From assembly GCF_002797555.1 (NCBI RefSeq), contig NZ_PGFA01000004.1, forward strand, positions 1 to 64,000: DNA of 64,000 nucleotides, written 5' to 3'. The notes below the pieces were generated by a model, which saw only the letters and a program-made list of their open reading frames with translations, had not been told where the DNA came from and did not search any database. The position numbers were made by a program, and so were the translations under genes. Within the stretch, counting starts at the first letter, position 1, and every line of letters begins with the position of its first letter. Below are positions 59,714-64,000 of the stretch, one piece after another. The DNA comes from Hymenobacter chitinivorans DSM 11115 (GTDB taxonomy: Bacteria; Bacteroidota; Bacteroidia; Cytophagales; Hymenobacteraceae).

Positions 59714-60271
59714 ATGGCGGCACAACGTGTGAGTTGGGTGCTGGGCGCGGCCCTACTGGTAGTGAGTGCCACGGGCTGCAAGAAAAAGGAAGTCCAGGTA
59801 GCCAAGAAAATCGTGTACAACGGCCCCGCGGCCGAAACCACCAATGTGCTGACCTTGCTCAGCGACTCGGCCAAGCTACAGATCCGGCTAACGGCCCCGG
59901 TGGAGCAAACCTTCGAAACCGGGGACCAAATCTACCCCAAAGGGGTGAAGGTGAGCTTCTACGGCGACGGGGGGCGCACGGTCATTAACACCCTGGAAGG
60001 CAAGTACGCCAAATACGACAAGGCCAAAAACCTGTACGTGGTGCGCGGCGACGTGCGGGTGGCCAACCAGCAGAAGCAGCAGAAGATGAACACCGAGGAG
60101 CTGTTCTACGACCGGGTCAAGGCCATCATCTACACCGACCCCAAGATGGAGGTGCGCGTGCAGACTCCGGCCGAAATCCTAACCGGTGAAGGTTTGACCG
60201 CCAACCAGGACTTTTCACGCTATAGTATTCTGAAGCCTACTGGGGTCTTTGACGCTCCAATAGCCAAATAA
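59714..60271 (+). CDS. lptC: LptC-like LPS export protein (lipoprotein form)
   Basis: A 185-residue protein. The N-terminus (VLGAALLVVSATGCKKKE) is a lipoprotein signal with Cys22, whereas E. coli LptC is a bitopic membrane protein. The remainder is the LptC/OstA jellyroll (YPKGVKVSFYGDGGRTVINTLEGKYAKYDKAKNLYVVRGDVRV, ~75-118). This protein would link the Lpt ABC complex to the periplasmic bridge. The other lpt genes are not in the window. The ATG at 59714 is preferred. The next gene follows after 12 bp. Confidence 0.85.
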   Translation: MAAQRVSWVLGAALLVVSATGCKKKEVQVAKKIVYNGPAAETTNVLTLLSDSAKLQIRLTAPVEQTFETGDQIYPKGVKVSFYGDGGRTVINTLEGKYAKYDKAKNLYVVRGDVRVANQQKQQKMNTEELFYDRVKAIIYTDPKMEVRVQTPAEILTGEGLTANQDFSRYSILKPTGVFDAPIAK

Positions 60272-60283
60272 CCCTTCCCGAGT

Positions 60284-60580
60284 ATGCGTATCGACCCGTC
60301 TATGTGGCGCACCGTGCTGTTTTCGCTGGGCGTGGTCACGTTCGTTATCGGCGTGTATCAGACCCTGGTGGAAAACAACCCTAAGGTCCCGGCCGAGAGC
60401 CTACAGCGCAACTACTGGCTGTTCATGCTTTCGTTGGGCTGCATCATGTACTACCGCTACCTCAAGCAGCGCGACAAGGAAGCCCGCTTCCTGGCCGACC
60501 CCAAAAACGCACCCAAGGTCCAGCCCAAAACCCCGGCCAAATCCGGCAAACCTCAGCCGCGCAAGAAGCCCCGAAAGTAG
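60284..60580 (+). CDS. Small two-helix membrane protein of unknown function
   Basis: A 98-residue protein with two transmembrane helices (WRTVLFSLGVVTFVIGVYQTLV at ~8-30 and NYWLFMLSLGCIMYYRYLK at ~44-62) and a basic Lys/Pro-rich C-terminal tail (~75-98). I do not recognise a family. It follows lptC by 12 bp, so both are probably transcribed together. Confidence 0.7.
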   Translation: MRIDPSMWRTVLFSLGVVTFVIGVYQTLVENNPKVPAESLQRNYWLFMLSLGCIMYYRYLKQRDKEARFLADPKNAPKVQPKTPAKSGKPQPRKKPRK

Positions 60581-60597
60581 CTTTAACCCTGAAACTT

Positions 60598-60630
60598 GCC
60601 CGCCCGAAGTCCCCTTCGGGCGGGCTTGCT
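60598..60630 (+). terminator. Rho-independent terminator
   Basis: GCCCGCCCGAAG, short loop, CTTCGGGCGGGC then TTGCTTT. It lies 18 bp after the stop at 60580. Confidence 0.82.
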
Positions 60631-60636
60631 TTCGGT

Positions 60637-60644
60637 TAGCTTTG
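60637..60644 (+). promoter_or_regulatory. -7 promoter element before the PpiD-like gene
   Basis: TAGCTTTG matches TAnnTTTG, 67 bp before the ATG at 60712. A clear TTG at 19-21 nt upstream is missing. Confidence 0.45.
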
Positions 60645-60711
60645 AATGTCCGGCGGATTCTGGTTATTTTGCGACTCTTTCTACTCTTTTACCGCGCTTT
60701 TTTTCAAGTAA

Positions 60712-62838
60712 ATGGCATTAATTAACACGATCCGAGAAAAATCGAGCTGGGCTGTTGGCATCGTCGCCATCGGTTTGCTGCTCTTTATCGTCGGGGGAGA
60801 CCTGATAGGCGGTAAAAACCGCCTGTTTAACCGCAATGAAAACACGGTAGGCGAAATAGCCGGCGAGAAAGTAGACTACGAAGCCTTTAACGCCGCCCTG
60901 GAGCAGGCCAAGCAGAACTACATCCAGCAGCAGGGCCGCCAGCCCGACGAGCAGGCCCTGGGCTACCTGCGCGACCAGGCCTGGAACCAGACCATTTACC
61001 GCATTGCCTTTACCAAGGAGTTCGAGAAGCTGGGCATCGCCGTATCGGACGATGAGCTGACGGACATGGTGCAGGGTAAAAATATTCACCCCAGCATCCG
61101 TCAGGCCTTCACCGACCAGCAGACCGGTCAGTTTGACCGCGCCAAGGTGATTGAATACCTCAAGAACCTCGACAAGCTGCCGCCCCAGTCGCAGCAGGCC
61201 TGGTACAACTTCGAAGCCAACTTGCCCGCTGAGCGCATGGGCAACAAGTACAACAACCTCATCAAGCTCTCGACCTACGTGACGAGCGCCGAGGCCAAGC
61301 TCTACAACGAGAACCAGAATACCCGCGCCAGCATCCGCTACCTGTTCGTGCCCTACTTCTCCATTTCGGATTCGGCCGTGAAAGTAAGCGACGACCAGCT
61401 GCAGGCCTACCTCGACAAGAACAAAGGCCGCTACAAAGTGGAAGCCGGCCGCAGCATCGAGTACGTAACCATCCCCGTGGTGGCCTCGGCCGAAGACAGC
61501 GCCACCGTGAAAAAGACCGTGGATGAGCTGGCCAGCCAGTTCCGCACCGCCCCGGTTGACTCGCTCTTCGTGAAGCTCAACTCCGACCAGCCCTACAATG
61601 GCGCCTTCGTGTCGCCGGCCGATATGCCCGAGAAACTGCGTCAGCAGCTGCCCCTCACCGTGGGTCAGGTGTATGGCCCCTACGCCGAAAACGGCGTGTA
61701 CTCGCTCTTCAAAGTGACGGCCCAGAAGGCCGGTGCCCAGGCTGCCGCCCGCGCCAGCCACATCCTGATCAAGCCCGAAGGCACCACGCCCGAAGCCAAA
61801 GCTGCCGCTCTGACCAAAGCCAAGGAAGTATTGGCCAAAATCAAAGGGGGGGCTGACTTCGCCGCCATGGCCCGCCAGTACGGCACCGACGGTACCACCG
61901 CCACCGGCGGCGACCTGGGCTGGTTTACGCAGGGCCGCATGGTGCCCGAGTTCGAGAAGGCCGTCTTCGGCGCTACCTCGGCTGGCCTGCTGCCCAACCC
62001 GGTAGAAACCTCGTTCGGCTACCACATCATCAAGATTACCGCCCCCAAAACCACGCAGACCTACCAGATTGCGGCCGTTCAGAAGACCATTACGCCTTCC
62101 GACGCTACCCGCGAAGCGGCCTACGCCCGCGCCCAGGAGCTGAAAGGCAAAGCCAATGACCTGGCCTCGTTCCGGGCCGCCGTAGCCGCCGACAAGACCC
62201 TGCAGAAGCAGGAAGCCAAAGGCCTGGCTAGCGACGCCCGCAACGTAAACAACCTGCAGAACGCCCGCGAATTGGTCCGCTGGGCCTTCGGGGCCGGTAA
62301 CGGCGGCAAGGACACCAAAATCGGCGACGTGTCAGAAGTCTATGAAATCGGCGACCAGTACGTCATCGGCGTCCTGACCGAGCAGCGCGCCAAAGGCACG
62401 GCCGACGTGGCCAGCCTGAAGCAGGAGCTGTCGGCAGCCGTGCGAAACGAGCTGAAGGCGAAGCAAATCATGGATAAGCTCAACGGCAAAAAAGGCTCCT
62501 TGGAGCAGATTGCCGCCGCTTACGGCCCCACCGCCCAGGTGAAAACGGCCGACAATGTGGTGCTGGGCACCGGCGTAGTGCAGGGCCTGGGCGGTGAGCC
62601 CCTGGCCGTGGGCAAAGCCTTCGGCCTGAAGCCCGGTCAGCAGTCGGCTCCCTTCCAGGGCGAGCAAGGCGTGCTGATTGTAGAAACCGTGAAAATCGAC
62701 AAGCCCACCGCACCCGCCGACGTGCAGGCCGTTCGGCAGCAGCTGACGGCTCAGCGCACGGCCCGCGCCGACGGCGCCATCTACGAAGCCGTGAAGACCA
62801 ATGCCAACATCAAGGATGAGCGCACCAAGTTCTTCTAA
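60712..62838 (+). CDS. PpiD/SurA-like peptidyl-prolyl cis-trans isomerase
   Basis: A 708-residue membrane-anchored chaperone. Residues ~12-32 are a transmembrane helix (WAVGIVAIGLLLFIVGGDLIG). SurA-like N-terminal helices follow to ~250. A parvulin (PpiC-type) domain is at ~340-450, with SHILIKPEGTTPEAK, GGADFAAMARQYGTDGTTATGGDLGWFTQGRMVPEFEKAVF and VETSFGYHIIKIT. A second, degenerate parvulin-like domain follows. It should assist folding of exported and outer-membrane proteins, as PpiD does. ATG 60712 is the only start before the anchor. Confidence 0.92.
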   Translation: MALINTIREKSSWAVGIVAIGLLLFIVGGDLIGGKNRLFNRNENTVGEIAGEKVDYEAFNAALEQAKQNYIQQQGRQPDEQALGYLRDQAWNQTIYRIAFTKEFEKLGIAVSDDELTDMVQGKNIHPSIRQAFTDQQTGQFDRAKVIEYLKNLDKLPPQSQQAWYNFEANLPAERMGNKYNNLIKLSTYVTSAEAKLYNENQNTRASIRYLFVPYFSISDSAVKVSDDQLQAYLDKNKGRYKVEAGRSIEYVTIPVVASAEDSATVKKTVDELASQFRTAPVDSLFVKLNSDQPYNGAFVSPADMPEKLRQQLPLTVGQVYGPYAENGVYSLFKVTAQKAGAQAAARASHILIKPEGTTPEAKAAALTKAKEVLAKIKGGADFAAMARQYGTDGTTATGGDLGWFTQGRMVPEFEKAVFGATSAGLLPNPVETSFGYHIIKITAPKTTQTYQIAAVQKTITPSDATREAAYARAQELKGKANDLASFRAAVAADKTLQKQEAKGLASDARNVNNLQNARELVRWAFGAGNGGKDTKIGDVSEVYEIGDQYVIGVLTEQRAKGTADVASLKQELSAAVRNELKAKQIMDKLNGKKGSLEQIAAAYGPTAQVKTADNVVLGTGVVQGLGGEPLAVGKAFGLKPGQQSAPFQGEQGVLIVETVKIDKPTAPADVQAVRQQLTAQRTARADGAIYEAVKTNANIKDERTKFF

Positions 62839-62870
62839 GCCGCGCAGGTCATAACTAGCAGAAGCATTGA

Positions 62871-62906
62871 AAAGGGCTGTATCTTCGGGTACGGCCCTTT
62901 TTGTTT
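62871..62906 (+). terminator. Rho-independent terminator after the PpiD-like gene
   Basis: AAAGGGCTGTA, TCTTCGG loop, GTACGGCCCTTTTT, 33 bp after the stop at 62838. Confidence 0.88.
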
Positions 62907-63072
62907 GGGACGGGGTGCAGCCTGTTTGCCAGCAGCTTACTCTTTCCGCTGAGGAAAGAATCTTCGCAGGACCGGTTTTACGTTTACCTCTTGGTTTTCG
63001 GACCCGAATGAATGAAAGTAAGCTTCGCCCGGTTTACTGTCTCAGACTAGTACTTGATTAGAACTCTGCGCT

Positions 63073-64000
63073 ATGCGTCTTTTTTCTTTGCGTCGCTTGA
63101 TTCACGTTGGCTCGGCCGTGGTGCTGGGTTTGGGCCTCACGCTGCAGGCCGCCCAGGCCCAGGACGAGGGCGGCAGCGGTATTGCGCTGGCCCGGGAATA
63201 TGCCCGCAAAGGCGAAAATGAAAAAGCGGCCTTCCTCTTCGGGCGCTTGCGCAGCGAAGAGCAGGCCGCCCCCAACGTGCTGCCCGACTACCTGACCGTG
63301 CTCCAGAACCTGAAGCGCTACAAGGATGCCGAAAAGCTGGTAAAAAAGGCTATCCGGCAGCGGCCCGAGGAACTCTCGTACGGCGTGGCCCTGGGCGCCC
63401 TCTACACCACCGCCGGCGACCCGGCCGCCGCCACGAAGCAATACGAGCGGCTGGTAAGCCAGCTTACGGCGGAGCAGGTGGTGCCCGTGGCTACCGAGTT
63501 TATGCGCCGCAGCCTGCCCGAATGGGCCGAAAAAACCTACCTCAAAGGCCGCACGCTGGCCAAAGACGACACCGAGTACGCTCCCCAGCTGATTCAGCTC
63601 TACACCCAGGCCGGCCAGACCGACAAGGTGATGACCGAGACCCTGCGCCTGGTGCAGGACGACGAGCAGCAGCTGCCCTTCGTGCGCAACATGCTCCAGA
63701 ACAGTCTCCGCGAGGACAAGGACTTCGATGCCCTGGAGAAAGTGCTGTTTGCCAACGTGCAAAAATTCCCGGAGCGGGCCGTGTACAGTGAGCTGTTGCT
63801 CTGGCTGCAGATGCAGCGTCGCGACTTTACCGGGGCCCTGGTGCAGGCCAAGGCCCTCGACCGGCGCGGCCGCACCGAAGGTGCCCGGGTGATGGAGCTG
63901 GCCAGCATTGCCCAGCGCAACAAAGACTACGAAAGCGCCATTGCCGGCTACGACTACGTGATGCGCGAGTACCGCAGCGGCATGTACTACCGCCTGGCCC
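63073..64000 (+). CDS. TPR protein with signal peptide (3' end outside window)
   Basis: The open frame runs from ATG 63073 to the edge, at least 309 residues with no stop. It begins with a signal peptide (LIHVGSAVVLGLGLTLQAAQAQDEG). TPR-type helix pairs follow: ALAREYARKGENEKAAFLFGRL near 37-58, LTVLQNLKRYKDAEKLVKKAI, and YGVALGALYTTAGDPAAATKQYERLV, repeating to the edge. It is probably periplasmic or lipid-bound and takes part in protein interaction; the function is unknown. The frame shows the usual GC-rich codon use. Confidence 0.8.
   Translation, partial: MRLFSLRRLIHVGSAVVLGLGLTLQAAQAQDEGGSGIALAREYARKGENEKAAFLFGRLRSEEQAAPNVLPDYLTVLQNLKRYKDAEKLVKKAIRQRPEELSYGVALGALYTTAGDPAAATKQYERLVSQLTAEQVVPVATEFMRRSLPEWAEKTYLKGRTLAKDDTEYAPQLIQLYTQAGQTDKVMTETLRLVQDDEQQLPFVRNMLQNSLREDKDFDALEKVLFANVQKFPERAVYSELLLWLQMQRRDFTGALVQAKALDRRGRTEGARVMELASIAQRNKDYESAIAGYDYVMREYRSGMYYRLA

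Overview
The window is about 64 kb of GC-rich chromosomal DNA from a member of the Bacteroidota, most likely a Hymenobacter or close relative (order Cytophagales). The reasons are the Bacteroidota-type promoter motif TAnnTTTG with an upstream TTG, a bacteroidete-style rRNA leader, the neighbourhood DUF4175 / ATPase / ybeY / mnmG, the recF-DUF721 pair, a YbeY with Asp in place of the third metal His, and many short dispersed inverted repeats. I see no prophage, insertion sequence, CRISPR array or integrated plasmid. This is core genome, and the unusual content is mostly non-coding.

The window appears to contain the chromosomal replication origin. About 500 bp at 25,560-26,066 hold a dense cluster of DnaA boxes beside an AT-rich tract. 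A perfect parS site (ParB binding) lies about 24 kb to the right at 49,812. Most genes right of the origin read rightward, and the 16S rRNA gene at the left edge reads leftward, so both run away from the origin.

Layout. 1-510: the 5' end of a 16S rRNA gene on the minus strand, with its leader and three tandem promoters. 510-3,000: a poorly coding stretch, two paralogous small secreted very basic proteins and an NTF2-like protein. 3,067-9,484: an MFS exporter with a C-terminal soluble domain, a TPM-domain membrane protein, two GNAT acetyltransferases, a small unknown protein and an M28 lipoprotein peptidase. 9,560-14,770: a 21-bp tandem repeat, an M16 double peptidase, an Omp85-type barrel and a 42-bp tandem repeat. 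15,036-25,327: DUF4175 protein, RsbW-like ATPase, ybeY, an Ate-like transferase, mnmG, a methyltransferase and an Ig-like lipoprotein. 25,328-27,600: oriC with a DUF4385 gene and a small acidic protein. 27,798-44,298: phosphate transporter, glyS, RND-type exporter, ileS, lspA, aldo/keto reductase, fused oligopeptide ABC ATPase and rnr. 44,420-52,223: a TonB-like gene that looks 5'-truncated, polyprenyl synthase, rhomboid, small membrane proteins, GDPD, an HTH protein followed directly by parS, a thioesterase, and DUF721 with recF. 52,289-64,000: pdhA, a TPR protein, ribH, a DksA-like protein, an RsuA-family pseudouridine synthase, coaX, an outer-membrane protein, lptC, a PpiD-like chaperone and the start of a TPR protein.

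The main anomaly is repeat DNA. Three unrelated inverted repeats of about 76-93 bp share one design: two long arms, each arm itself a hairpin. Four places carry heptanucleotide (7-bp) arrays, including one inside the ileS reading frame and one in the promoter of the HTH gene next to parS. Two further arrays have exact periods of 21 and 42 bp. All statements here come from reading the sequence; no database search or computation was possible.
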